Of a stretch of DNA of 64,000 nt, positions 17,612-27,050 are shown one piece after another. The notes under the pieces were generated by a model that was not told where the DNA came from, searched no databases, and was given only the letters and a program-made list of their open reading frames with translations. The first letter of the stretch is position 1. Every line of letters begins with the position of its first letter. The stretch is from FEB-10 sp963710645. Its GTDB lineage: Bacteria > Acidobacteriota > Thermoanaerobaculia > Thermoanaerobaculales > Sulfomarinibacteraceae. The DNA is taken from contig CAVQBD010000003.1 of the NCBI GenBank assembly GCA_963710645.1, positions 368,005 through 432,004 on the forward strand, read 5' to 3'. Position numbers and translations under genes: made by a program.

Positions 17612-20600
17612 TCAGCCCGACTCCTTCCCGTGATCGTCATGATCTCCAGCGATGGTTGTTTCCACGCCACCTTCCGCCGGGTTCTGCAGGCGAGCCATGT
17701 AGTGGGCTCGCGGTCTGATGTTCAATTCCTCCAGGGTGACGTAGGCGCGGTGGTCCTGGCGGAGCCTCGAAACCTCGCTCTCCGGGTTGTTGAGGTCCCC
17801 GAAGTGGATCGCCCTGGCCGGGCAGGTCTGGGCGCAGGCCGGAACGATCTCGCCATCCGCGATGGGCCGTTTGTCGTTGCGGGCTGAGATCCTGACCGTC
17901 TCGATCCGCTGAATGCAGAATGTGCACTTCTCCATCACGCCACGGCTGCGAACCGTGACCTCCGGGTTGAACTGCATCATGGACACGTCCGACAGGTTCT
18001 TGTGGTAGTTGAAGAAATTGAACCGCCGCACTTTGAACGGGCAGTTGTTGGAACAGTACCGGGTGCCGATACACCGGTTGTAGGCCATGGCGTTGAGCCC
18101 GTCGCGTGTGTGCTGGGTGGCGGCCACCGGACAGACCTGCTCACAGGGCGCGTTTTCGCACTGAACGCAGGTCATGGGCTGGAAGACCATCTCCGCGGTG
18201 TCCACCTCGTCGGCGGCCACACCAGCCGGTGTCTTGAAGTAGCGGTCGATTCTGATCCATTGCATCTCACGCTGGTTGATGACCTGATCACGGCCGACCA
18301 CCGGGATGTTGTTCTCCGCCTGGCACGCTACGACGCAGGCGTTGCATCCGGTGCAGGCGTTGAGGTCGATGGACATTCCCCACTGCTCACCCTCATAGGC
18401 CAGGTCCTGCCAGAGGTTCACAAGCGGTGGATGGTGGTCCATGTGGTGAAAGAGCTCCGGATCGGCGAGATAGGCATCGAGACTGGCTTCACGCACGAAG
18501 TTGTCGGCGCGGATGTTCCGCTCTCCAAACCCCTGGGTATCGATGGCGAAATGATCCTGGGTACAGGCCAGCGTCTGCTGACGGCCGGTGGGACGAACCG
18601 AAACCCCGCTGAGGACGAAGGACTCTCCACCCGCACGCAGCCGGTAGGCATCCGCCCCAACCTCGTCTCCCACCTGGCCGGCGGCCGTCCGGCCGTATCC
18701 CAGCCACAGAGAGGCCGAGTACCGCGCCTGCCCCGGAACCACGCACACCGGTACCTCCAGGGCCACCGCGCCGGCGGTCACGGTGACGACGTCATTCTGT
18801 ATCACCCCCAGCTCACGGGCCGCCGGTGGCGAAAGCAACAGGGCGTTGTCCCATGAAATTTTGGTGACCGACTCGGGCAATTCCTGCAGCCAGCCATTGT
18901 TGGCAAAGCGGCCGTCGAACAGTTTCGAATCCGGCACCAGCACGAGTTCGAGGTTTGAGGCTGTCGGAGCAGGCGGGACAACGAAAGCCCTCACCACCTC
19001 CGCCACCGCCGCCGCGTCCACCGCAACCCCGGCGGCGGGACTCGCGGTTCCCCGTACCAGGCCGTCATGCAGCGACCCGCGCCAGAACGCCTCAAAATCG
19101 GTCCCGTCATCCATTTCCCGCATCGTCTCGCGGACGATGTCGTACCCGCGGACGGGTTCGGGTTCCAGCAACATGGCCAGTACTTCAAGAGCCGACCGTC
19201 CGCCGTAGAGGGCTTCAATGAGCGGCTGTTGGAGAGTCAGGGTTCCGTCCAAGGCCCTGCCGTCGCCCCAGGATTCCAGGAAGTGCGCCTGGGGCAGGTG
19301 CCAGCTGCAGCGCCGTGAGGTCTCATCGTCATACAGACTCAAGTGGATCGCGTGCGGCACCTGGGACAGCCGTTCGGCGAAATTCGCGCCGGCGGGCGCA
19401 TCATAGGCCGGGTTACCGCCGAGGATCAGAAGGGTCCTGACCGCACCGGAAGCCATGCCCCCCGACAGTTTGGTGATCGCATCGGCATGGGTCGGCCGAT
19501 GGGGATCGCTGACCTCGATGTAGCTCAGCGTCGTCCCCACGTTGCCGAGGGCTTCATTGACCATCGCCGCCAAAGCGTGAACCGCAGCCGGTTGACGCGG
19601 CCCAACCATGACCAGACCGTGCCCCCGGTTGGCGATCAGATCATCGGCAAGACCGGCGACGAACTCGCGGCCCTCGGCTCCCATGTCGGCCGAAGCTCCT
19701 GAGACTGCCGCCGGCAGTGCCACTTCGTGATGTTGGGCCAGGGCAGCGACCAGGCTTGAAAGGACAACCGCGACCTGTCCGGAACCAACCGCGAGCCGAT
19801 TGTCGGCTCGACCGCCGGTGAGGGAGAATCCGGCCTCCGCCACCCACAGACGGCTCATTGAACCACCGTTGGGGTTGCGGCTGCCCGCGAACTGACGGGT
19901 CAATCTCAGTGCCGCGGGATGCTCACCCAACGGGTCCGCATCGAGGCACACAACCACCCTTGCTCGGCCGAGGTCCGGCACGATCCGCAGCGGCCGACCG
20001 AAGGCGGTCTTCAGTCCTTCCCGTTCGTTATCACTCGAGATCGGTTCGTACTCGTACCACTCTGCCGCCGGCTGTGAGGCCAGGAATCTCGCTTTCATCC
20101 GCTCGAGGCTCGGCGACGACGACGCACCGGTAAGCACCGCGACCCCTTGACCGGTTCCCGCGAGGTGCTGCGCGGCCATTGCCGCAACGTCGTCCCAAGT
20201 CTTTACGAATTCCTGACCGCCGTCCCGGTGCAGAATACGCCGGCTGCGATCCGGATCATAAAGACCGAGAATGCTCGCCTGGTGGATTCCACCAAGACCG
20301 CCCAAGCTGTCCGGGTGCTCGGGGTTGCCCTCGGCTTTGATCGGCCGGCCATCGTAGGAGGTCACCAGCATTCCGGTCGCAACGCCCGCGAGTTCCATGG
20401 CTGTGGCGAACTGTTGCGGCACTCCGGGTGTGCGATCTGACGGCCGATGGGCGAACGGTACGATCTCTTCCTCGGGCCACCTGCACCCGGTGAGGCCGGC
20501 GAAGGCGAGGGAGGCGCCCATGACCTTGAGGAACTGCCGACGGGTCGCTGGGGGCAGCCGATCCCACTCGTCCTCCGGAAACTCGCGCCGGACCGCCTCC

Positions 20601-20677
20601 AGGAACTCCGGCGTCTGGGTCAACTCGTCCAGGCTGCGCCAGTACTGCATACCGTTGGGGTTTTTCAGCGATGACAT
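17612..20677 (-). CDS. actB: alternative complex III subunit ActB (molybdopterin-fold plus Fe-S domains)
   Basis: This 1021-residue subunit starts with a Tat-like signal (RRQFLKVMG at 46-54, then a hydrophobic stretch). A long domain of the molybdopterin oxidoreductase fold follows; in characterised ActB proteins this domain carries no molybdenum. The C-terminal ferredoxin-like domain has cysteine clusters at about 775-785, 837-849, 869-879, 918-921 and 948-952. These are enough for three 4Fe-4S and one 3Fe-4S cluster as in known complexes. It should accept electrons from quinol via ActC and pass them to the haems of ActA/ActE. The ATG chosen overlaps the actA 3' end by 13 bases. Confidence 0.93.
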   Translation of the reverse strand: MSSLKNPNGMQYWRSLDELTQTPEFLEAVRREFPEDEWDRLPPATRRQFLKVMGASLAFAGLTGCRWPEEEIVPFAHRPSDRTPGVPQQFATAMELAGVATGMLVTSYDGRPIKAEGNPEHPDSLGGLGGIHQASILGLYDPDRSRRILHRDGGQEFVKTWDDVAAMAAQHLAGTGQGVAVLTGASSSPSLERMKARFLASQPAAEWYEYEPISSDNEREGLKTAFGRPLRIVPDLGRARVVVCLDADPLGEHPAALRLTRQFAGSRNPNGGSMSRLWVAEAGFSLTGGRADNRLAVGSGQVAVVLSSLVAALAQHHEVALPAAVSGASADMGAEGREFVAGLADDLIANRGHGLVMVGPRQPAAVHALAAMVNEALGNVGTTLSYIEVSDPHRPTHADAITKLSGGMASGAVRTLLILGGNPAYDAPAGANFAERLSQVPHAIHLSLYDDETSRRCSWHLPQAHFLESWGDGRALDGTLTLQQPLIEALYGGRSALEVLAMLLEPEPVRGYDIVRETMREMDDGTDFEAFWRGSLHDGLVRGTASPAAGVAVDAAAVAEVVRAFVVPPAPTASNLELVLVPDSKLFDGRFANNGWLQELPESVTKISWDNALLLSPPAARELGVIQNDVVTVTAGAVALEVPVCVVPGQARYSASLWLGYGRTAAGQVGDEVGADAYRLRAGGESFVLSGVSVRPTGRQQTLACTQDHFAIDTQGFGERNIRADNFVREASLDAYLADPELFHHMDHHPPLVNLWQDLAYEGEQWGMSIDLNACTGCNACVVACQAENNIPVVGRDQVINQREMQWIRIDRYFKTPAGVAADEVDTAEMVFQPMTCVQCENAPCEQVCPVAATQHTRDGLNAMAYNRCIGTRYCSNNCPFKVRRFNFFNYHKNLSDVSMMQFNPEVTVRSRGVMEKCTFCIQRIETVRISARNDKRPIADGEIVPACAQTCPARAIHFGDLNNPESEVSRLRQDHRAYVTLEELNIRPRAHYMARLQNPAEGGVETTIAGDHDDHGKESG

Positions 20678-21333
20678 GTATTGCAATCCACGGGTGGGTT
20701 GATGTTGTTGGTCTCGCGGAGTCGCGCCCCGAGCACCATCTGGTCCTCCTCCGGCACCCAATCCAGTTGAGTGACGAATTCTCCCGGCCGGAGGTGGCGC
20801 TCCGGATTTCGGTGGCAGTCAAGACACCATCCCATGCTCAGCGGCTCGGCCTGATACACCACTTCCATGGTGTCGATCCGTCCATGGCACGACACGCAGC
20901 CCACGCCACGGCGCACATGAGCCGAGTGGTTGAAGTAGACGTAGTCCGGTAGGTCATGAACCCGGATCCACTCGACCGGCATACCGGTGGCGTAGCTGGC
21001 CAACACCGGTGTGAGTTTTTCTGAAGTCTTGCGGATCATCGAGTGGCAGTTCATGCAGGTCTGGGTCGGAGGAATCGCTGCGTGCGCCGCAGACTCAACG
21101 GTGTTGTGACAGTATCGGCAATCGACACCGAGCTGTCCCACGTGCAGCGCGTGGCTGTAGGCGACCGGCTGTTCGGGAGCGTATCCCACATCCGTGGCCT
21201 TGGGTGAGAACCCGAAATACACGACAATTGTCGTGTAAATCAGCCCCCCAACCACCGCGGCTGCGATTCCTGGACGCAGTATCCCCGTCCATTTCGGAAA
21301 AACGAAGATATCGTTGGACTTATCCTTCGTCAT
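20665..21333 (-). CDS. actA: alternative complex III subunit ActA, penta-haem cytochrome c
   Basis: This 222-residue cytochrome has one N-terminal membrane helix (about 22-41) and five CXXCH haem sites: CRYCH, CMNCH, CVSCH, CLDCH and CNTCH. The last is at the very C-terminus. This matches the pentahaem ActA subunit of alternative complex III. It is the first gene of the act operon. There is no ribosome-binding site before its ATG, and the best promoter places the transcript start within a few bases of the start codon, so the message may be leaderless. Confidence 0.93.
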   Translation of the reverse strand: MTKDKSNDIFVFPKWTGILRPGIAAAVVGGLIYTTIVVYFGFSPKATDVGYAPEQPVAYSHALHVGQLGVDCRYCHNTVESAAHAAIPPTQTCMNCHSMIRKTSEKLTPVLASYATGMPVEWIRVHDLPDYVYFNHSAHVRRGVGCVSCHGRIDTMEVVYQAEPLSMGWCLDCHRNPERHLRPGEFVTQLDWVPEEDQMVLGARLRETNNINPPVDCNTCHR

Positions 21334-21341
21334 GGGGACGA

Positions 21342-21370
21342 ATGCTAAATGTGCCCCATGATTTCGTCAA
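21342..21370 (-). promoter_or_regulatory. sigma70-like promoter of the act operon
   Basis: On the minus strand, TTGACG (21370-21365) and TAGCAT (21347-21342) are separated by exactly 17 bases. The expected transcript start is about 21335, two bases before the actA ATG. Confidence 0.5.
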
Positions 21371-21442
21371 GTGCGAACCCTGCTGGAATCCTGATTCTCA
21401 CCGATTTCTCCCCTCTCCCACCCCAAGTTAGAATGGGCAGCC

Positions 21443-22495
21443 ATGAACCAAGTCATCGATCTCCGATCCGACACTGTGACCCAACCTACCCCCGCCATGC
21501 GGCAGGCCATGGCTTCGGCAGTCGTTGGCGACGACGTCTACGCAGAGGATCCCACCATTATCCAACTCGAGGAGCGGGCCGCAGAGGTGATGGAACGAGA
21601 GGCGGCACTTTTCGTGCCGTCAGGCACCATGGGCAACCAGATTGCGGTCAATCTGCTCTCCACTCGAGGCGGGGAGGTCATAGGCGAGAGCTTGTGCCAT
21701 ATCTTCAATTTCGAACTGGGAGCCATGGCCGCCATATCCGGCGTTTTACCCCACCCGATGACCACCAGCGACGGTATCCCGCATCCCGATCAGGTCCGAG
21801 AGGCCTACAGACCGCCCGGAGGCTACACCAACGTCAGCTGCATGCTGGTGTTGGAGAATACCCACAACCTTGCCGGCGGGCGTGTGGTTCCGCCCAAACG
21901 CATGCGTGAACTGATCTCCACCGCGCGCGACCTGGATCTCCGGATCCACCTTGACGGTGCACGGATCCACAACGCCGCCGCCGCACTGGGGGTGTCGGCC
22001 GCCGAGCTTGCGGCCGGGTGCGATTCGGTGATGTTCTGTCTCTCCAAGGGTCTCGGAGCTCCGGTGGGCTCCATGCTCGTGGGAGACGCGGCATTCATCG
22101 TTGAGGCCCGCAAAGTACGAAAAATGTTCGGCGGCGGCATGCGCCAGGCCGGTATTATCGCTGCCGCCGGTCTTGTGGCAATCGACGAGATGATTCCGCG
22201 ACTGGGCCAAGACCATGAAACGGCCCGTCGGCTGGCCGATCTCCTGACCGGCATTCCCTGCGTCTCCCACGATCCGACGACAGTTGAGACCAACATCGTC
22301 TGCTTCGCCCTCACCGCCGAGGCCGCGATCACAGCCGCAGAACTGTCCGGCCGATTGGCCAACGAGGGCGTTCTGGTTCACGCGTTGGGTGCCAACCTGG
22401 TGCGGATGGTGACCCACTACCACGTCACGACGGAAGACGTCGAAAGGGCCGCGGAGATCGTTCGGAGGATCATGGAGGACGGAAGAAAGCCGTGA
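21443..22495 (+). CDS. ltaE: low-specificity L-threonine aldolase
   Basis: This 350-residue PLP enzyme cleaves L-threonine or allo-threonine to glycine and acetaldehyde in the cytoplasm. Family signatures are clear: IDLRSDTVTQPTPAM at the N-terminus, GDDVYAEDPT, PSGTMGNQ, HLDGARIHNAAAALG (PLP-binding Asp), and SKGLGAPVGS with the Schiff-base lysine. The length is typical. It is divergent from actA with 109 bases between starts. The ribosome-binding site is weak. Another beta-eliminating aldolase of the same fold is possible, but the motifs favour LtaE. Confidence 0.92.
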   Translation: MNQVIDLRSDTVTQPTPAMRQAMASAVVGDDVYAEDPTIIQLEERAAEVMEREAALFVPSGTMGNQIAVNLLSTRGGEVIGESLCHIFNFELGAMAAISGVLPHPMTTSDGIPHPDQVREAYRPPGGYTNVSCMLVLENTHNLAGGRVVPPKRMRELISTARDLDLRIHLDGARIHNAAAALGVSAAELAAGCDSVMFCLSKGLGAPVGSMLVGDAAFIVEARKVRKMFGGGMRQAGIIAAAGLVAIDEMIPRLGQDHETARRLADLLTGIPCVSHDPTTVETNIVCFALTAEAAITAAELSGRLANEGVLVHALGANLVRMVTHYHVTTEDVERAAEIVRRIMEDGRKP

Positions 22496-22557
22496 GCCGT
22501 GAGCAGTCTCACCGGAGATTGTCAGTTCAAAGAACGCCGATCGTCCAGGCCGCGTAG

Positions 22558-22596
22558 ATTTCACGTTTCTCGTTTCTCATTCCTCGTCCCACCCGG
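22558..22596. repeat. single-arm heptamer tract
   Basis: Units of the type TTTCTCG/TTTCTCA run in 7-base phase and end at a CCCACCC box. I see no clear inverted partner. It lies between ltaE and the next plus-strand gene. Confidence 0.6.
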
Positions 22597-22627
22597 ACCA
22601 GCGGTCAGTCGGCGGTACACTCAATCA

Positions 22628-23119
22628 ATGAAGGACAACCGACTTGTCATCGTCGTCGTCATCGGAGTCGCCCTGGTGCTCATCCTCTGGCTCAAGCACT
22701 ACTTCTCGCCGGAACAAGTGGTCCACCGTAAGCTCGCAGCCGCGGTGGAGGCATTCGAATCGGAGCAACTGCTCGGCACCGTGCAGGTCATCTCCCGGTC
22801 CTATGAGGACCCCTGGGGTCAGAGCTATGAGTCCATTGCCGGCAATCTCGGCGAGATGATGGCCACCTTTGATGATCTCGACGTGGACCTCCTGGAAACC
22901 GCCGAGTCACGAACCGACGACGGTGTCCGGGTGCGGCTTCGCTTTGTGGTTTCCGGTCGCGATGGCGGTAGCGTGGGAACGATCCTGGGCAGCCGCACCG
23001 CCCCATGCTCAACGACCATCCTCTGGCAGAAACAACCCTCGGGCTGGCTCATCACGACCACCGAGTCGCTCGATATCCCGGAGTTCGAGGACAGACTCGA
23101 CGCCATGCTCGCTCAGTGA
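22628..23119 (+). CDS. membrane-anchored hypothetical protein
   Basis: This 163-residue protein has a single N-terminal hydrophobic helix (about 6-23) and a soluble domain. The domain contains a helical stretch (KLAAAVEAFESEQLLGTVQV) and then alternating strands with many Thr/Val, ending in a short acidic helix. The pattern resembles NTF2-like or SnoaL-type small domains, but I cannot assign it. The ATG start gives the membrane anchor directly; the frame is open upstream through the heptamer tract, which I regard as non-coding. Confidence 0.6.
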   Translation: MKDNRLVIVVVIGVALVLILWLKHYFSPEQVVHRKLAAAVEAFESEQLLGTVQVISRSYEDPWGQSYESIAGNLGEMMATFDDLDVDLLETAESRTDDGVRVRLRFVVSGRDGGSVGTILGSRTAPCSTTILWQKQPSGWLITTTESLDIPEFEDRLDAMLAQ

Positions 23120-23236
23120 TGTTGAATTTTTAATTCTCAGTTTTGAATTTTGATATCCCCCCATTCCCTCCCGGAAAATGAGGGTGGGCGGGAATCCAAA
23201 ATTAAAAATTGAGAATTTGGAATTGAGAATTCAATA
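23120..23236. repeat. heptamer inverted repeat between convergent genes
   Basis: The AT-rich left tract (23120-23154) and right tract (23191-23236) are inverted copies with 7-base periodicity (TTGAATT, CTCAGTT, AATTGAG types). A C-rich box (CCCCCATTCCCTCCC) and its G-rich counterpart lie inside. It separates the membrane-anchored unknown from glgA. Confidence 0.85.
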
Positions 23237-23237
23237 C

Positions 23238-24737
23238 TCAGGTCTTGGGCAGGACACCCAACCTCCGGTCCATTGCCGATTGATAGAGTTCCACGTATCG
23301 GCGGGCCGAATCCTGCCACCGGAATCGGAGCTTCATGGCCCGTCTTCGCATGACTGCTATGTGTTCGGGCCGGTTGTGCCACGCCCAGAGCGACCAACCC
23401 ACCGTGTTGTAGATGGCGGACGGGTCGATTTCGTCGAACACGAACCCGGTCCCCTCGCCGGTCGCCTCGTCGTAATTCGTGACGGTGTCTGCCAACCCTC
23501 CGGTCCGGCGAACGATCGGCAAAGTGCCGTAGCGCAGGGCATACATCTGGGTCAGTCCACAGGGCTCGTACAGGCTGGGCATGAGAAAGAAATCGGAACC
23601 GGCCTCCACCAGATGAGCGAGCCGGTTGTTGAACTCGATCCGCACGCTCAGATTGGGATAGCGCTGGGCCAGTGCCGCCAACTCCTCCTCGCACCAGGCT
23701 TCGCCGGTCCCGACAATGGCGAACTGAAGGTCGAGATGGGCGCACATGGACGCCAGACTGCCGTGGGCCGGCCCACACAGCTGCCCAAATCCCTTCTGTT
23801 CCACCAAACGACTGACCATCCCGTAGACCGGTACATCGGGGTCCTCGACGAGGCCGAATTCACGCTGCAACGCGGCCTTGTTCTTGGCCTTCCCCTTGTG
23901 ACCCCGACTGGAGTACGTGGCGGCGATCAAATCATCGGTCTCGGGATTCCATTCCTCGTAGTCCATCCCATTGAGCACACCGTAGAGATCGTCCGTCCGG
24001 AACCTCAAGAGGTCGTCCAGCCTGTGGCCGAACGCGGGCGTCTGGATCTCCTCCGCATAGGTGGGAGACACGGTCGTCAATATATTGGCGTTGCGGATAC
24101 CCGCCTGGAGCAGGTTGACGTCGTCGAAGAATTCGAAGCCGGCCCCGTGGAAAAGATCCCACCCAAGCCCGGCGGTGGGAAACTCATCCTTGGTGAAAAT
24201 CCCCTGATATCCCAGGTTGTGAATCGTCAGCACGCTGCCCGTCGCTGCGAACGGGCCGTCCTTCTCAACCGAGTTGAGGTAGACCGGCGCCAATGCCCCG
24301 GGCCAGTCATGGGCGTGCACCACGTCCGGCCGCCATTCGATGGCCCGCGCGAGTTGGAATGCCCCGCGACAAAGCAGAGCAAAACGCCGCAAATTGTCCT
24401 GGAAGCTCGGTTCCATACGGGTGCCGTAGATGCCGTCTCTGCCGAACAGCTCCTCGTGGTCGAGAAAGTAGACCGGCACCTCAGTGCCCGGAATCCTACC
24501 CTCGTAGACGGCACACCATTCCTGTTCATCCCCCACCGGGACACCAAGGGGCGAACCGATCCGCCGCAGGCAGCCAATGTCCACCGAGTAGTATCGCGGC
24601 AACACGATCCGCACATCGTGACCAAGACCTGTCAGCGCCTCGGCCAGGGCGCCCACCATGTCGGCCAGTCCACCCGCCTTGGCAAAGGGAATGACCTCCG
24701 AGGTCACCATCATCACCTTGAGAATCCGGTCAGCCAC
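23238..24737 (-). CDS. glgA: glycogen synthase (ADP-glucose type)
   Basis: This 499-residue GT5-family glucosyltransferase transfers glucose from ADP-glucose to the growing alpha-1,4-glucan. The N-terminus MMVTSEVIPFAKAGGLADMV carries the KxGG nucleotide-sugar motif, and the C-terminal half has PSLYEPCGLTQMYALRYGTLPIVRRTGGL-type sequence that binds the donor. Other signatures are HAHDWPGAL and HNLGYQGIF. The GTG start is chosen because GGGAGG lies five bases upstream and the product then begins like other GlgA proteins; an ATG 14 codons upstream is the alternative. No other glycogen gene lies in the window. Confidence 0.93.
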   Translation of the reverse strand: MADRILKVMMVTSEVIPFAKAGGLADMVGALAEALTGLGHDVRIVLPRYYSVDIGCLRRIGSPLGVPVGDEQEWCAVYEGRIPGTEVPVYFLDHEELFGRDGIYGTRMEPSFQDNLRRFALLCRGAFQLARAIEWRPDVVHAHDWPGALAPVYLNSVEKDGPFAATGSVLTIHNLGYQGIFTKDEFPTAGLGWDLFHGAGFEFFDDVNLLQAGIRNANILTTVSPTYAEEIQTPAFGHRLDDLLRFRTDDLYGVLNGMDYEEWNPETDDLIAATYSSRGHKGKAKNKAALQREFGLVEDPDVPVYGMVSRLVEQKGFGQLCGPAHGSLASMCAHLDLQFAIVGTGEAWCEEELAALAQRYPNLSVRIEFNNRLAHLVEAGSDFFLMPSLYEPCGLTQMYALRYGTLPIVRRTGGLADTVTNYDEATGEGTGFVFDEIDPSAIYNTVGWSLWAWHNRPEHIAVMRRRAMKLRFRWQDSARRYVELYQSAMDRRLGVLPKT

Positions 24738-24891
24738 TGACGCCTCCCAACGCGAGTGATCATAGCCCAGATTCGGCATTGTCTCAGCTTTCTCCGACAA
24801 CGTTTTCTCAGCTCCTCAACACTGCAAGTGTCACTATTTCATCATTTTGCGGATCAGGGTTACAATCCTGGCCGACTGCTTGGGAGGACTC

Positions 24892-26094
24892 ATGGGTCAC
24901 AAACTCGACAATCTCGGACCGAATAGCCGCACTGTTCACGCCGGCCAGGAGCCGGACCGGACAACCGGAGCCGTGGCACCCCCGATTTACCAGAGCTCGA
25001 CATTTGCCTTTGCGAACTGCAGCCAGGGAGCGGCGCGATTCGCCGGCGAGGAGGAGGGCTACATCTATACGCGGATGGGCAATCCCACCATCGCAAGGCT
25101 GGAAGCCGCAGTGGCCGAGCTCGAGGGAGGCGTCCAGGGACTGGCCACGGCATCCGGAATGGCCGCATTGTGCAGCGTGGCATTCGCCGTCCTCAACTCG
25201 GGGGACCACGTAGTCGGAACGTCGTCGGTGTACGGGCCCTCACGAGTCGTCATGGAACGAGATTTCTCACGGTTCGGCGTTCGTTCGGATTTTGTCGACA
25301 CATCTGACCTTGATGCGATGCGGGCCGCCATGCGACCCGAGACCCGTCTGGTCATCATCGAGACTCCCGCCAACCCGACCATCGTGCTGTCGGACATCGC
25401 GGCCGTCGCGGCCATCGCCCACGACCACGGCGCCCTACTGATGGTGGACAACACCTTTGCTTCGCCCATCCTCCAACGCCCCATCGAGTTCGGGACCGAC
25501 ATCGTTATGCATTCCATGACCAAGTTCATCAACGGTCACACCGACGTCGTTGCCGGCATGATCGTCCCGGCCACCGCGCAACTCAGGTCCAAACTCAAAC
25601 CGGTCCATGCCTACCTTGGAGCGTGCATGGACCCACACCAGGCGTGGCTCGCGCTGCGTGGCCTGAAGACCCTGGCAATGAGGGTCCGGACCTCGCAAGA
25701 CAACGCCAGGCTGGTCGCTGCCTATCTCGAAGGTCATCCCAAGGTGGAATGGGTGCGCTACCCGGGTCTCGCCAGCCACCCGCAGCACGACCTGGCGAGC
25801 CGGCAGATGGACGGCCCCGGAGCCCTGATTTCATTCGAAGTGACCGGAGGGGTCGCGGGTGGCGTGGCACTGCTCGACTCGGTCCGGCTAATGACCCTCG
25901 CGGTGTCTCTCGGCGGGATCGAGACGCTGATCCAGCATCCGCCAAGCATGACCCACGCCGCCATGTCCCGGGCCGATCGGCTCGCCGCCGGAATCTCAGA
26001 CGGCCTGGTCAGGGTGTCGGTGGGTTGCGAAGACGCGGAGGACCTCATCGCCGACTTCGAACAGGCGTTCGCCGCCGTCCAGACAGGTGCTTGA
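24892..26094 (+). CDS. trans-sulfuration family PLP enzyme
   Basis: This 400-residue PLP enzyme belongs to the Cys/Met metabolism family (cystathionine gamma-synthase, cystathionine gamma-lyase, methionine gamma-lyase, O-acylhomoserine sulfhydrylase). Signatures are YTRMGNPT, ASGMAALCSV, VDNTFASP and the lysine motif SMTKFINGHTDVV. The C-terminus has VSLGGIETLIQHPPSMTHA, common to the lyase and synthase members. The sequence VYGPSRVV near residue 115 has Pro where methionine gamma-lyases usually carry Cys, which leans toward a synthase or lyase of cystathionine, but I cannot fix the substrate. The ATG has GGGAGGA upstream, and TACAAT (24861-24866) is a candidate -10 box. Confidence 0.88.
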   Translation: MGHKLDNLGPNSRTVHAGQEPDRTTGAVAPPIYQSSTFAFANCSQGAARFAGEEEGYIYTRMGNPTIARLEAAVAELEGGVQGLATASGMAALCSVAFAVLNSGDHVVGTSSVYGPSRVVMERDFSRFGVRSDFVDTSDLDAMRAAMRPETRLVIIETPANPTIVLSDIAAVAAIAHDHGALLMVDNTFASPILQRPIEFGTDIVMHSMTKFINGHTDVVAGMIVPATAQLRSKLKPVHAYLGACMDPHQAWLALRGLKTLAMRVRTSQDNARLVAAYLEGHPKVEWVRYPGLASHPQHDLASRQMDGPGALISFEVTGGVAGGVALLDSVRLMTLAVSLGGIETLIQHPPSMTHAAMSRADRLAAGISDGLVRVSVGCEDAEDLIADFEQAFAAVQTGA

Positions 26095-26147
26095 GGATCG
26101 ATGTTCTCAATTCGAGCAGCGAATCGAGCGACACCTGAAGGTTGATA

Positions 26148-27050
26148 TCAAATCAGAACGTCCCGATCCCAGCCGAGTCGAATGAGATCGATGTGCTCCG
26201 GATCGCTGACGCCAAGGCCGTAGCGGGTGTCGGCGATCTGGATGTGGTGGGGCGGTGGGCTGATAGGCCGATCGTCTCCGAAGTACAACCGCCGCTTGGC
26301 TTCGATGATCCTGGCACCGGTGGCGTCGGCGGCCACCGGATCGGTGCTCACGATCAGTCCACCATAGGGCCAGAGGAACTCTCGGGCGAAACTGTGCGGC
26401 CCGACGCTGTGGAACTGGGGGGTCAGCATCACGAGGATGTTGAGCCTGACCTTGCCAGCGAGTTCAGGAAGCAGCCAGATCGATCCGAGAGGAGCGCACG
26501 AGTCGCCGTGGTACTCCGCAGGCCGGGGCACGAAGGAAATCAGGTTCTTGATCAGGGTCCCGAGGCCTGACCATGCGTGGGTTCGCATGGGCCGAATATT
26601 GATGATCGCGGTGGCCAGAGAGAACAGCTCGTCGCCGCGCACGCCTCGGTCCCCCACCCCCACCTTGGATGGATCCACGCCGGCAGCCACCACCTCGGCT
26701 CGGATGGCACTTTCCAGCGCGGCCGGGGTGGGAAGACGGCCCCACTCGTTACTCTTGACACCCACCACGTCGCCCGGTCCCACCAGTCGCCGCCAAGCCT
26801 CATCAGCCTGTTCCACACCAAAAAGCGCCGCCACGGCCTGATTGAGCATCCGGTGGAGCACAGTTTCGTTCGGCATCCCCTCCGCGTCCACCGCATCCTC
26901 ACGGCGGATTAGCACCACGCGGCTCGAGCGGCTCGGTTTTTCTTCTTCGCCGGCGTTCGCTCCGCTCAATCCGAGGACGCGTGCCGCCGCCGCTCCGGCG
27001 GTCGCAGCAACGAACCGCCTGCGATCGATCTTTCCATGTTTGGCGCTCAT
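26148..27050 (-). CDS. Tat-exported DUF362-domain protein
   Basis: This 300-residue protein has a Tat signal (DRRRFVAATAG at 9-19 and an Ala-rich hydrophobic stretch). A domain of the DUF362 type follows, with GDVVGVKSNEWGR, a conserved-looking GVGDRGVRG segment and TDPVAADATGARIIEA near the C-terminus. DUF362 proteins are often linked to redox or iron-sulfur functions, but this one has no cysteine cluster. Its ATG overlaps the stop of the upstream lipoprotein gene (ATGA). Function is unknown; the domain call is from motif memory. Confidence 0.75.
   Translation of the reverse strand: MSAKHGKIDRRRFVAATAGAAAARVLGLSGANAGEEEKPSRSSRVVLIRREDAVDAEGMPNETVLHRMLNQAVAALFGVEQADEAWRRLVGPGDVVGVKSNEWGRLPTPAALESAIRAEVVAAGVDPSKVGVGDRGVRGDELFSLATAIINIRPMRTHAWSGLGTLIKNLISFVPRPAEYHGDSCAPLGSIWLLPELAGKVRLNILVMLTPQFHSVGPHSFAREFLWPYGGLIVSTDPVAADATGARIIEAKRRLYFGDDRPISPPPHHIQIADTRYGLGVSDPEHIDLIRLGWDRDVLI

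Noticed and set aside
23178..24740. A plus-strand open frame opposite glgA
   Set aside because: It has no domain and follows the codon phase of glgA.
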